64,000 nucleotides of DNA from Amborella trichopoda (lineage: Eukaryota > Streptophyta > Magnoliopsida > Amborellales > Amborellaceae). The first letter of the stretch is position 1. The number at the start of each line of letters is the position of its first letter. The translations under genes were made by a program, and so were the position numbers. The notes under the pieces are model-generated. The model saw nothing but the letters and a program-made list of their open reading frames with translations. It did no database searches and had not been told where the DNA came from. Positions 48,112 to 59,603 of this stretch are shown piece after piece. Where the stretch lies: assembly GCF_000471905.2 (NCBI RefSeq), contig NW_006499583.1:829393-893392 (forward strand). Reading direction: 5' to 3'.

Positions 48112-49206
48112 GAGTCCACCCCTCACTGAACTGTAGCACATGTCTTGGCCGCATGCAGCTAAAATGCTTTGCACAAACGGTCCAGTTACATGACCTTAAA
48201 CTGTAGCACCCGTCCTGACCGCATGATGTTAAACTGTTTGGCAGCAGGGTCCAGTTGCATGACCTTAAACTGAAGCGCACGTTCTGGCCGCATGACATTA
48301 AACTGCTTTGCACCAAGGTCTAGTTGCATGTCCTTAAACTGTAGCACACATCTTGGCCACATGACGTTAATCTGCTTTGCGTCACAATCCAGTTACATGA
48401 CCCTAAACTGTAGCACACATCCTAGCCGCATGATGTTAAACTGCTTTGCGCCATGGTCCAGTTGCATGACCTTAAACTGTAGCACCTGTCCTGCCCCCAT
48501 GACGTTAAACTACTTCGCACCACTGTTCAGTTGCATGACCTTAAACTGTAGCACTCGTCCTAGCTGCATGACGTTAAACTACTACTCACCAAGGTCCAGT
48601 TGCACGACCTTAAACTATAGCACACGTCCTGGTGGCATGACAATAAAATGCTTTGCACAAACGGTCTAATTACATGACCTTAAACTGCAGCACTCGTCCT
48701 GACCACATGATGTTAAACTGCTTCACACCAGGTCCAGTTGCATGACCTTAAACTGAAGCTCATGTTCTGGTTGCATGACGTTAAATTGCTTTGCACCATG
48801 GTCCAGTTGCATAACCCTAAACTACAGCACCCGTCTTGGCCACATGACATTAAACTGCTTTGCACCATGGTCCAGTTGCATGACCCTAGACTGTAGCGCA
48901 CGTCCTGTCTGCATGACATTAAATTGTTTTGCACAATGGTCCAGTTGCATGACCCTAAACCGTAGTGCACGTCCTGACCGGACGATGTTAAACTGCTTTG
49001 CACAATGATCCAGTTGCACGACCCTAAACTGTAGCGCACGTCCTGGCTGCATGACACTAAACTGCTTTGCACAACGGTCCAGTTACATGACCCTAAACTG
49101 TAGCGCATGTCCTGATCGTATGACGTTAAACTGCTTTGTGTAATGGTTTGAGCTATATGACCTCAAAACCGTAGCCCAGTTCATGGTGGCATGACCTTGA
49201 ACATGC
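48112..49206. repeat. 69-bp minisatellite, about 15-16 units
   Basis: 'tccagttgcatgacc' or a close variant starts at 48181, 48250, 48319, 48388, 48457, 48526, 48595, 48665, 48733, 48802, 48871, 48940, 49009 and 49078, almost exactly 69 bp apart. Each unit also has 'aaactgtagcacacgtcctgg' and 'catgacgttaaactgctttgc'. Frames of 23-residue repeats on both strands are a by-product of 69 being divisible by 3. Confidence 0.93.
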
Positions 49207-49569
49207 CTCCACACATGTATGTCCCCTCTACTACGTGCACACCTTTTTCATGGCCTTCCACACATGCCTCCCTTAGCCAGCCCTTCCGCACGCGCATACC
49301 ACCTTCACTTCCTCCCCAGTGAGCCCATCTACATTGCCCTTCATAAACTCGCAACATTCCCCAGTGAGTCGGGCCCATGCTCATGAATCCCCAGTGAGCC
49401 ATTCCATCATCCATACTCACCGACAGTTAGTGGGCCACCCCTTATCCATCTTCCACACAAACACCACCCATCATACATAGACAGTCTCGTGCCATCTCCC
49501 TTAAGTGAGTCAAGCCACCACCGTACTCACTCTATGGCCTCCACATACCATCATCCATCGCCATCACAG
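49207..49569. other. Interruption in the 69-bp array
   Basis: Carries 'cccagtgagtc/ccagtgagcc' motifs and scattered 'ccatcatcca'. No gene. Confidence 0.5.
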
Positions 49570-49705
49570 TCCAAGTTATATGACCCTAAACTGTAACGCA
49601 CGTCCTGGCCGCATGACGTTAAACTTCTTCGCACAATGGCCAAAACTATATGACCTTAAAACATAGCCCGGGTCCCTGAGGCATGACCTTAAACACGTCC
49701 CCACA
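49570..49705. repeat. Two further 69-bp units
   Basis: Units start at 49570 and about 49639, homologous to the 48112-49206 array, followed by a poly-A run at about 49707-49718. Confidence 0.8.
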
Positions 49706-49714
49706 AAAAAAAAA

Positions 49715-49990
49715 AAAGGGGCATGATGCAAACCCGAAAGGGGAACTCCACGAGTAAAAATGACGGACGGGCATGATCACGAAACCATGAGTAAGAGCAT
49801 TCCTTAAAATAAAAACCAGGAACAGTGAAAACTCGAAAGGGCATCATGAGCAAAAATGGAAAAAGGGCAGACATGGCCGTCAGGTCATGGCTAAAAGAGC
49901 CCAATAAAAAGGATGTTGGTGAAAACCATCTTTACAGCACCGCTTCCCCATGTCCAGGTGAAAACCCATAAGGGCACTTGGACCAATAAG
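49715..49990 (+). other. Array of conserved hairpins (types 1 and 2), element 2 right copy
   Basis: Type 1 at 49954-49981: CCAGGTG/CACTTGG, AAAA, CCC/GGG, loop ATAA, a full 7-bp outer stem with different bases from the left copy. Weaker type 1 near 49728 and 49816. Type 2 at 49872-49889: CATGGCC/GGTCATG, loop GTCA. Confidence 0.78.
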
Positions 49991-50895
49991 TAGGTTGATG
50001 AAACACTTGCCTCCGTATGCGGCTTCAGCCAACACTTCAAAAAAGAAAAATCGCTATTGCAAAATACCTTCCTATTGGGACCTAAAAAGAAAGAGCTTCA
50101 AGAAAAATCCAACAGTCTGAGTCCGTTCATGAAAGGACCTAAGAGTCGGAAGAATCACCAAGATCGCAAGTTGAGGTCCCATGCTAAAGGACCTCATTTC
50201 CAAGAACACCAAAAATATGAAAGTCATTGCGACAAGCGCAAAAAGCTCCTCAAAGGCAAGAAACTGTCAAATCAGGTGAATAGCTACCCACAACAATCAG
50301 GGTAGAGCCCTGTCAAGGCCACCTCGTCAAACCTCTCCCTGATCGGACCAAACGTTCAGGATAGGCTAACAAAAAGCCCCCGAATTGACTCGACAGGATG
50401 AGGCCCACAGAGGTACCCTGCTTGTCAAAGCAAACTTGGTATAGCAGCAAACAATGCCCACCAAGGGCTCCTTGGCTTTCTATCCAAAGAAGAGCTCCTG
50501 ACGTGGATGATGGGCATTCCATGAGATGTCCCCCACCAGAAGCAAAAAAAATCTGACTGATTCGGAAGAAATCCCTTAAGAAAGGCACCCGACTGCCAGA
50601 CAAGCCTGGATTCTGATCGACTGGGTCTACAAGCCCTTAAGCAAGGACCCCAACTGTTGAACCATGGGCATTCCATGAGATGTCCCCCACCAGTCGCTCA
50701 AGTCCCTTCTCCCCCCTAAAGTCTCCATGTCTGGGTCTACAAGCCCTTAAAAAGGCCTCCAGATGTCTGAGCACCTTGGTCACCCCTCCAGGAAGCAGCT
50801 TCACACAAGTATCCCTTTGACATTCATGTGATCCGGTGACTAGGAAGAAAGCTAAATTCGAAGGAAGAGCAAGTAGAACATTCGGAAGAGCAAAC
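49991..50895 (+). other. 3' region of element 2 up to LTR C
   Basis: Non-coding, with a duplicated segment ('gggcattccatgagatgtcccccaccag' at about 50513 and 50667; 'tctgggtctacaagccctta' at about 50620 and 50729). The purine-rich 'ggaagagcaaac' at 50884-50895 is the likely PPT. Confidence 0.6.
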
Positions 50896-52257
50896 GATTT
50901 GAAGGTATTTTTCAACACTTATATCCCTGATGCGAATAAGGAGAAAGCATTTCACAAACTAGGTTTGTAGGTACCAAAATGCATGTGGACAATGGAAGCC
51001 GTAGGACAATAAGTCCTAATCTTGAAGTGAAATTTCTAAAAGTCTTAGAATTGCCCAATAAAGTTTAATATCGTGCCTCAGAGTCTCCTGAGAATATCTT
51101 CCAAGTTTTGTCGCAATCTGACTAGTTTAATGTAGTGCAGACGTAGAAATAATTTTGAAAATCAGCCTCTATATCCCTGAAAATGAGCCTTATAACTACA
51201 GCCCAATCACCAAAGTGTCAAATGATTGTGGAACCACTGCCATTGGATTTAGAATGTACAAAAACCCTAAGGACCAAGTTTCGGCTTAATAGAATGTTTT
51301 TGGACCAAGTTATGGCCAAATTATCCAAAACGAGTAGGCCTCACGATAATACCGTGTCCCCCTCAGTGAACTAGTTTCCATTAATCGAAATTGTGTTTTT
51401 GGTTTTCGGGGCTGGACTTTGGAGGGCCATATCTCTCTTTTCCCAGGTTAGAAGAAGCTCAAATTTTGGTATCATGTTCGTGTCGTTAATCCGAGCATTT
51501 CGATATGTGGCACGACCCATGTCGTAGCCCGAGCTGGCAGAAAAACTAGAGTGAAGATTCCGATTCAAGGAAAAATTGCAGATTTTCCAGCAGGAGCATT
51601 CCTAGATCAAGCAGCCACATCGTGACGCTTGCACTTCAGATCGACCCGAAATCAGACCAATTACGAGCATGAGGTCAGAGGCTTCATTTTAGCCGAACTT
51701 TGCACATGATGGACGGTCCGATTCTCAACATGAAAGAGTCGAAGTTGCCACAATTTTTGGCCACCAAAAACCAAATTTTGGCCAAAATACCAGATTGGGA
51801 AAAAGGTCGTTCGGCACCAAATCGAGCCACGTTCGTCGCCAAACACTCATGAAGGCATGCTCGTCAAAATACAATAAAGAAATCATGGAAAAACATTGAG
51901 AAACGGATGTGATCTTGAATCAAAGATCGCACGTTTATCATGATTTTTATGACTCGTGATCATGACCCAAAAGTTGGATCCATGGCTCGAAATGGGTATC
52001 CAAACGACTATCTTCCCGAGCCAATCAAGAAAATAATAATCTTTTGGCCAGACAAAGACCGGAAGGACCCTGAACGAATCTCAAAAGATCACAAATGTTG
52101 CATGGCCATGACAAAGACTTAATTGGAATTTCAGGATTTGTGGGTGAGGGGCAAAATCATCATTTTGCTCCTAATTTCTTAATTTTATTTAATTCATTTA
52201 ATTCTTATTTTTCCACAATTAGGTTAAGAATTAGGCATCCACCAATGTTTAAAAATC

Positions 52258-52265
52258 TATATAAG
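52258..52265 (+). promoter_or_regulatory. TATA box of LTR C
   Basis: TATATAAG in 'aaaaatctatataagcacac'. Confidence 0.75.
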
Positions 52266-54010
52266 CACACATGATGCTCAAATGTAAAGGGGCCATCTTG
52301 ATTAATAGAAAATTAGCTTTTTGCTTGAGTTTTGGAGGGGCATGTCTCACGCCTTGGAGAGAGAGGGAGAGGAGAGAGAATATTTTAGATGGTAGCCTTA
52401 GCCATTTAGGTAACTTTCTCCCTCCTCTTCTTCTTTCCTTTCTCTCTCTACTTATTTCCTTTCTCTCTCTTCTTCCTTCCTTTCCTTCTTTTCTTCTTTC
52501 CTTTCTCTCTTTTCCTCTTTCCTCTCTCTCTTCTTCTTTCCTTTCTCTTTCTTCTCTCTCTCTCCTCACTTCTTTCTTTCTCTCTCCTCTTCTTTCTCTC
52601 TTAATTCTCTCTCCCCTTCTCTTTCTCTCTTTTACTTGCTTGACTGGATGGCAAGCTAAGCATCTTGTCGCCATGCCAAACTAGTCGCCGTGTCAGTCTT
52701 GCCATCGTGCCAGTCTTGCTGCCGTGCCAATCTTACCACCGTGTCGGACATGCCATCGTGCCAGTCTTACTGTCATATCAGTCTTGCCATCGTGTAATCT
52801 AGTCGCCATGCTGGTCTAGCTGCCGCACCAGACTAGTCATCGTGTCAGTCTTGCCAACTTGCTAGTCTCACCACTATGTCAGTCTTGTTGTCGTGCCGAA
52901 CTAGCAACTGTGCCAGTCTTGTCGCAGTGCAGTCTAGCCGCCGTGCCCGTCTAGCTGTCATGCAAGACTAGCCACCGTGTCAGTCTTGCCGCCATGCCAG
53001 TCTTGCTGCCATGCCAAACGTTTCCTCTCTGTTTCTCTTCTCTCTTCTCTTTCTCTATTTGGCACAGCAGGGTATACCGTCGTGCTCAACATTTATCTCT
53101 TCTCTCTCTCTGTTTGGCATGGCGGGGTACAATGAAGTGCAAGACAACTATCTTTCTTCTCTGTCTGTCTGACACAATGGGGTATACCACTATGTACGTC
53201 ATTTCTCTCTCTTCTCTCTCTCTGTGACACGGTGGGGTACACCACCATGCACGACATTTCTCTCTCTTCTCTCTCTTTGTCTTGCATGGTGGGGTACACC
53301 GCTATGCATGACATTTCTCTCTCATCTCTTCTCTCTTGTTTCTCTCTCCTGTTTAGCACAGCATGGTCACTGTCATGCACAAACATTTCTCCCCTCTCCC
53401 TTCTCTTGTCTCCTTTCTCTTCTTTTTTTCATCTCCTCCCTTTTGGAAGGTTTAGCGAGAGCCAAGCTAACCTTCACACTCATTTCCCTCTATGATTCTT
53501 TTCTCACTTCTCTTCTCTCCTTTCTCTCCTTCTTTTCGTCTCTTCTCCCTTTTGGAAGGTTTAACGAAAGTCAAGCTAACCTTCACCCTCTTTCTTATTC
53601 CTTTCTTCTTCCTCTCTTTAAAACAAATATTTTTCTTTCTTTACCTATGAAGAGTTAGGTGAAAGGCAAACTACCATTCGTTTCTATTTTCTTTCTCCAC
53701 TCTATTTCTCTGAAGAACCAAGTGAAAGCCAAACTAATCTTTGTTTCTTCATTTCTCTAATCCCTAACTATTCTCTCCACCTTTTGTCTCTTCTCTTTCT
53801 TCTTTTATTTTCTTCATCTCACCCCCTTTCCCTCATTCTTCCACCAAGAAAATGATGTTGTAAGTCCCCTGTTAAGAAGACATCGGAAGGCTGTCCAATT
53901 AACATGGACCCAATGGTATCATTCCCTCATTTTCCTCGTGAATGTACACGCTTTTGTGCATTCATTCAAAGACAAGGTGGGGTCTTCTGACCCACTTGTC
54001 TGTATTCTAA

Positions 54011-54028
54011 TGTGTGTGTGTGTGTGTG
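54011..54028. repeat. (TG)9 microsatellite in LTR C
   Basis: Longer than the matching short TG run of LTR A (about 21184-21196). Confidence 0.85.
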
Positions 54029-54294
54029 GTCAAAGGAAAGAAGAAACAAGTCAAGGGAGGCGATTCCGAACAGGCCACAGGCCAGAGGGGCAATCCACGT
54101 GATCTAAAAGGGTGCGTGCCCATGTGAGCCAGCCCAAGCATGTCATGGACCCATGTGAGGTAAGTCCTACCTCACGACCTAAATTCCTCTCTCACCAATT
54201 GGTATTCCTGCCAGCGTCTCTTTTACGTGGTTCCTGAGAGAGTGATCTCAAGTCCTGGGTCCATCTCGAACCCAGAACCATGCCACCAGGTCAT

Positions 54295-54600
54295 CTCCCA
54301 TCACTTTGCCTCCATAGCGATGCCTCATCTGACCCCAGGACAGTCACTCATCCCTTCGCCTCTGTGATGACGCCTCGTTTGATCGCAAGTCAAATCTCCC
54401 GTCGTTTTGCCTTCTTGACGATGCTTCATCTGCTCATGGTTCCATCCAGCTCTTCGCTAAAATACACATATCACAACCTTGGTGTGCCTCCTTGCACAAA
54501 CACACGCCTATGTCACATCTCTATCCTCTGACAGCTCAATCGCGGTATCCACTGCCCCGGTGAGCCCCATTCAAGCATAACCCCTCAAAGAGGGAGTCTC
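54295..54600. repeat. ~50-bp repeats at the start of the element 3 remnant
   Basis: Three units of 'cactttgcctccatagcgatgcctcatctga' type (54295-54440), then unassigned DNA. Confidence 0.6.
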
Positions 54601-54619
54601 TTTAATGAAATTTTTTTTT

Positions 54620-54905
54620 TTTTAAGAAGCCAGGCATGATGGGAATCATCATGAGTGAAAATAGAAGCTTCAGGTGGACATAGCCACAAAGCTATGGGTA
54701 AAAACTGCCAAAACAAAAAAAAATGGGCATGGTGAAAACCCGCAAGGGAGCCACGAGTAAAAATGACATGAGGATATGGCCGTGAAGCCATGAGTAAAAA
54801 TGTCCTGAAAACAAAAAAACTGAGCATGGTGAAAACCCGAAAGGGCGTCGTGAGTAAAAATGGAAAGCAAAAAGTGGACATGACCTAGAAGTCACTGGTA
54901 AAAGA
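54620..54905 (+). other. Array of conserved hairpins (types 1 and 2), element 3
   Basis: Type 1 at 54728-54755 (loop GCAA) and 54825-54852 (CATGGTG/CGTCGTG, CCC/GGG, loop GAAA). A shortened one near 54627-54645 keeps the outer stem CATGATG/CATCATG without the inner part. Type 2 at 54679-54696 (CATAGC/GCTATG) and 54776-54791 (ATGGC/GCCAT). Tails include 'GAGTAAAAATG'. Confidence 0.8.
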
Positions 54906-54920
54906 GCCTCAATAAAAAGG

Positions 54921-55430
54921 TCCCTTAGATGTTGCAAATGAAAGCCACTGATGTGGGGTAATGCCCTTAAGCAAGGCACCCACTCAGCACCAAAGAATTC
55001 CATCATCTAGATTAGGGCAAAGGCCACCAAGGGAAGCCATTAGTCAGGCCCCAGAGCCAAAAAAACGTTTCCGCAACACTAGGGTCACATACACCAAAGG
55101 CCCTCAGATGTTGCAAATGAAAACCAATGATGTGGGGTAACACCCTTATGCAAGGCACCATTTAGCACCAAAGAATTCCATCAACTAGATTGGGGCAAAG
55201 CCCACCAAGGAAACCCACTAGCCAGGCCCCATAGTCAAAACAAAGTTTCCGCCACATTTGGTTCACATACACCAATGGCCCTCAATTGTTGCAAATAAAG
55301 TAACTAATGTGGGGTAATGCCGTTAAGCAAGGCACCCACTCAGAGTCAGAATTCACCACCAGCTAGATTGGGGCAAAGCCCACCAAGGGAACCCACTAGC
55401 TAAACCATTAAGAGGCGTTGTTGACATGGA
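54921..55430. repeat. 178-bp tandem repeat, three units
   Basis: 'tgttgcaaat' starts at 54931, 55109 and 55287. Each unit also has 'tgtggggtaatgcccttaagcaaggcacc' and 'ctagattggggcaaagcccaccaagg'. 3' region of the element ending in LTR D. Confidence 0.88.
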
Positions 55431-55706
55431 ATGGTAAGCCTTTCACGAGGTACCATATCAACACGCTTCCCCCGAAAATGGATTCCAATAGCATTGAGAA
55501 GGAAGCCTTATCCACTTATATCACCCCTTCACGAAAAAGCCTGCCATGATCTCCCCCTCAAGGGTTGTGCTAACGCTAGTGGTCGAGAAGAAAAATTGTT
55601 GTTGAGAGGCAATAAAGACGTCTTAGTAAGGATTCAAAAGATGAACTTCGATGGTCAATTTTTATTTGAATGTAGCACTTCTCGCTTCTCTCAAAGTGCA
55701 ACATTC
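55431..55706 (+). other. End of the element 3 remnant before LTR D
   Basis: A 110-codon frame (55431-55763) runs through here without a recognisable domain. Probably 3' non-coding DNA. Confidence 0.4.
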
Positions 55707-57478
55707 GTTGGGGCAAGTTTTTATAAGTCAATTTTTATGTACTTTTATTCCCTAATCGCATAAGGAGAGAGCCAGTAACAACCTGGTCCTGTCGTTATCA
55801 AGACATCGCCAAACCATGGAAAAATTCAAAATAATCCTAAGACTGGGCAACCTTGGAAAAAGTTCTACAATGGAATTAAAAGGCATGAAAAGGGTAGTTT
55901 GGGATGCCCAAATGACTGTCTCAAGGTTTCATCACATTCCGATAAGTTTTGATATAATCAGGATGAAATTCAGTTCTCAAGACCAGTTCCTAAAATGCCA
56001 TAAAGAGACCTTATAATGACAGCCCTATGCTAGGAGCTTCAAAAAAAAACCAGACTACCTCCATTGCATTTAGAATGTCGAAAAACTCCTAGGGACCAAA
56101 TTTGGGCTCAATTGGACCTCTCACGATTGTCTTGCCCACATTATTGCAAAAGGGTTGGTTTTACACTATTGTGGTGCGGTGCCTTCAAATCCATTCCCAA
56201 TCTTGGGAGTGTATTTTCACATCTCGGAATGATCTTTAAGCGTCCACAGGTCACTTGTTTACAATCAGAATAAGCTCAAATTCGGACACAAGCTAGGTCT
56301 CGACGACCTAGTCATTTAGACATATGGCACACGTCGGGACGTGACCTAAAACCAAAGCTTTTCTAGAGAAAAGATGAGCCCAAAACCATGAAAATTAGAG
56401 CTTTGAAAGAAAGATATCCCGAGCTTTGTGAGTCGATAACTTTAGATCTGTGCATTGGATCATCATAAAATCGAGTCCGATGTGACCGTGTCACTACAAA
56501 CTGGTATAACTTTTGCACTCAATTGAAGGTCGGATAATGCAAATTCCAAGGTTGAAGATGGCAAGGTTTTTCCGGTCAACGAAATCCTTTTTTTCGGTGG
56601 CCTCCTGAACTCAGAAATAATTCAAGCAAGAGCCAAATTGGACAAAAATTAGTGCAAAGCGACTGTGATGGCCTCCTCTTTAATTTGCAATCAAAATGAA
56701 GACTCAGAGCACCACAAATCACATTGTATTGAAGGCCAAAGATCATAATCTAGTCGAATTTTTACCCTTCGGAAAAAGTCTGTCTCAAGGCGATCAAAAG
56801 GCATCAAAAAGTTCAAAATCAAGCAAACATCAAGTCTATGATAATGGATCATCCATATCACTACCACAAGCACTTAAAAAAACTTCCAAAATCTGGCAAT
56901 GGAGAGAGGCCCCTCAGAGAGGAATGGTTTCATCATTAGCACAAAAGGTTTAAGGGGGCATTTTGGTCATTATTCCTAAATTCAATATTTTATTGTAATG
57001 TCTTTTAATTATAATTCGGCTTAGTTTTGAGCATCCACACTTGTTTAGTTGGACCTTTATATACAAGCCTAGCTCAATTGTAAAAGAGTTGAATTGTTTG
57101 TTAATGAAATTGAGGCATTAGCTTGACTTTTCTTTTGATTCTTTGATCTAGTGGAGAGGATAGAGAAAAATTTTAGAGGAAGGGAAGCTACCCTTAGCCT
57201 AGGCACCCTAACCTACCTCGTGGTCAACAACTATGACCTGCAGCGGACCCGCGGTCTCATCCTTCTCTTTGTACACTTTTTGTCTCTCTTCACGTGATAG
57301 GTTCCGGAGCCGCAACATCTATGACCCCATCTCTCTTTCCATGCCTCCTTCTCTACCGCCTCGTGTAGTAACTTGGAACCGCAGCAGCCCTGCGGTCCTG
57401 TCTCTCTCTACGCCTCTCTTTTTCTTTACGTAACAAGTTTCGAAGCCTCAGCACCTGTGACCTCATCTCTCTGCTCGC

Positions 57479-57509
<31 letters not shown>

Positions 57510-58475
57510 CCTTTCTCTCTCTCTCTCTCGCCTCGTGTAGTCACTCAGAACTGCAGCAACCCTGCGATCTTGTCTCTCTACTCGCACCTCTCCCTCTCTC
57601 TCTTTGTACAACAAGCTTCGGAGCCACAACCCCTGCGACCCCGTCTCTCTGCTCATCTCTCTCTTGCCTTGCACGGTAACTTGGAACCGCAACAACCTTG
57701 CGGTCTTTTCTTTCTCTCTATGCCTCTCTTTCTTTCTTTGCATAACAAGTTTCGAAGCTACAGCACTTGCGACCCCATCTCTCTACTCGCAACCCTCTCT
57801 CTCTTGCCTTGTGCCGCAATTCGAAACCGCAGTACCCACAACCCCCTCTCTCTCTCAACTTCTTTCTTCTTACATCCCAATATTTATCACATGCTCAATT
57901 TGACATTTCTCAAAGAAACCTCAAGTGTCTTAATGCTCGTATCACTACTCTAACTTCCTCTTCGTATAGTGGAGTTGAGTCGTGAGACACACACGCTCTT
58001 GCCCTCACTCACTCTAGTGGCGTCATCCTGAGTAGGCAATCAATAGAATTTGGACTCTTTAAGCCACTCTAATCCTTAACTTCCTAGTGTTCACACAAAT
58101 AAGAGGACATAAATCATCCTTCCCCCTTTTGCTAACCAATCCTTATTTGAGTGAACCAATATAGAGGGGTATTTACGAGTTACCATGGCAAATCCTAGAG
58201 TAAACAAAGAGACGAGACGATGCATTAAAATTTGAGGAAAGCTCGTGCCCAAATCGCACTGGCAGACACCCAGAAGGCTTCATGATTGTTTTAAGAGGGT
58301 GCATACCCAGGTGTATCCATGAATCCACAAATGATGAGGTAAGTGCCCAAAACATGTCTTCATCAAAAATCTCTCATGTTGTTTGTTCCTATCTGCATAA
58401 AGAGAAGCGCATGCGTACGCCTAAAAGTCCTAAGCGCGCACCCCTCGTAGTTGTTTGAGAGAGGTTTTTCTCTAA
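55707..58475 (+). repeat. LTR D
   Basis: Same plan as LTRs A-C but a different subfamily: head with 'agacatatggcac' at 56318-56330, TATA at 57058, and four or so ~150-190-bp units with 'accgcagcagccctgcggtc...ctctctct' at 57230-57850. The tail is shared with LTR E up to 'cgtacgcctaaaa' and with the LTR of element 4 ('gcgcgca...gttgtttgagag'). Both limits are approximate. Confidence 0.75.
57058..57064 (+). promoter_or_regulatory. TATA box of LTR D
   Basis: TATATAC in 'ggacctttatatacaagcc'. Confidence 0.6.
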
Positions 58476-58859
58476 ACAAGAAAACCAGGCCCAGACCAAT
58501 GAGGTAAGAATTATCCTCCTTCCTTAAAGGGACTGGGATATGCAAGACCTCAGAAATTTGCAATACGTTGAGATGGTCAAGACCTTTTGATCAACTGTCT
58601 TGTCGATCACAGCTCGACGAGCAACCTCAGCTTCTAGAAAGGGGATGGGGATACGTAGCACCTTCATGTCACCATGAGCATAAGTGATAGTTGGAGCTAG
58701 AGCAGCCAGGTCAATGGTTTCTTATTTCTCAATTTGGGCTACTATGGGAATTGGTTCTTGAGAAGGTGGGGCAGAGGATGAAGCTTGCCCTTCATGACTA
58801 TAAGGCATTACTTCCAAGGAAAGACTTGGTGAATTTTCACCAATGGGAGTCAAAGGAAT
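58476..58859. other. Junction between LTR D and element 4
   Basis: LTR D homology fades near 58475. From about 58590 the minus strand reads as degraded element 4 coding DNA downstream of the protease. The exact breakpoint is not resolved. Confidence 0.5.
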
Positions 58860-59603
58860 CACCTTGTCACACCTCTTCTATTGAGTGATTTCGTCATGTC
58901 TTCAACATCTACATCAGCAGTCTCTCTCATGGTGGGGCTTGTAATGGCTTTCATAAGCAACACTAGCTCTTGAGATCGCACAGGATCTATGAAATAGTAC
59001 TTTGCATCAACATAATGCGACTCGGCAATGGGAAAGTCTTTTATCAGCATAGACCATGCGTTTCCTTCCATCTTGACTCTATTTGAAACATTGATGGAGT
59101 GTAGATGGAAGCACCTCATGATCATGCAGCCAAGGACAACCCAATAGAATGTTGTAGGAAGTGTCTGTCTCAATTACATGGAATAGTGTGGAAGCATTCA
59201 AATCCCTGATCTTAAGCTTAAGATAGATGATACTATTTGGTTTCTCCCCCGATTGGTTAAATCCTTGAACAGTTAGGTTTGTTAGCTCATGAAGTCCAAC
59301 ACTTATCCCTATCTAAGTGAGGATTCTTTTGGGAATAAGGTTTACTGTGGATGCCCCATCAAGCATGATCTGATTAATTGAGCATGCATGTAGTTCACCA
59401 GTTACAAAGAGAGGTTGGTTATAGAACCTCTCACCCAGCTGTAGGTCATCATCAGAGAGAGCTTGTATCAAAGCCATCTGAAAGTCGTTCGACAACATAA
59501 GAGCATCATAGACACTAATGAGCGCTGGGAGTCTCCTTAAATTCCCAATCACGTCAAACTTAACTTTGTCGGCTTCAAGAAAGAAAACTCCTTGGTTCAC
59601 CAA
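58860..59603 (-). pseudogene. Protease region of element 4
   Basis: 'VKFDVIGNLRRLPALISVYD', 'FVTGELHACSINQIMLDGAS', 'TVNLIPKRIL', then 'CFHLHSINVSNRVKMEGNAW' and 'YYFIDPVRSQE' align with element 2 (29640-30080 and 41680-41860), where the same domain is split by the hAT element. Here no hAT is present. Broken. Confidence 0.8.

Larger units (their letters stand above)
18105..54294 (+). mobile_element. Element 2: Tat-like Ty3/gypsy element with antisense PMD ORF, no pol enzymes seen
   Basis: Plus-strand fossil: LTR A (18105-21489), PBS, leader, gag, spacer, protease, Gly-patch-like segment, then an antisense ORF and a long repeat-rich 3' region, LTR C (50896-54294). Span 36.2 kb. Without the inserted solo LTR B and the hAT element it is about 21.2 kb. 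No RT, RNase H or integrase similarity is seen between the protease end (about 42780) and LTR C, so it looks non-autonomous, relying on a related Tat element. LTRs A and C differ by about 10% in a well-aligned 180-bp stretch and more near their starts. Its right end is clipped, so target duplications cannot be tested. Coding parts are broken in several places. Confidence 0.8.
50896..54294 (+). repeat. LTR C (3' LTR of element 2), right end clipped
   Basis: Starts 'gatttgaaggtatttttcaacact' and parallels LTR A throughout: 'CGATATGTGGCAC' at 51501-51513, TATA at 52258, C/T tract at 52410-52630, ~18-bp repeats at 52660-53030, ~60-bp repeats at 53040-53400. Homology to A stops at 'ccaggtcatc' (54294), about 45 bp short of the LTR end. 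Confidence 0.85.

Noticed and set aside
48292-48669. 125-codon plus-strand ORF of 23-residue repeats (and a minus-strand counterpart at 48713-49108)
   Set aside because: Frames stay open only because the 69-bp minisatellite unit is divisible by three; no conserved domain.
48112-49206. CRISPR-like regular array
   Set aside because: No unique spacers; whole units repeat and diverge as in a minisatellite, in plant DNA.
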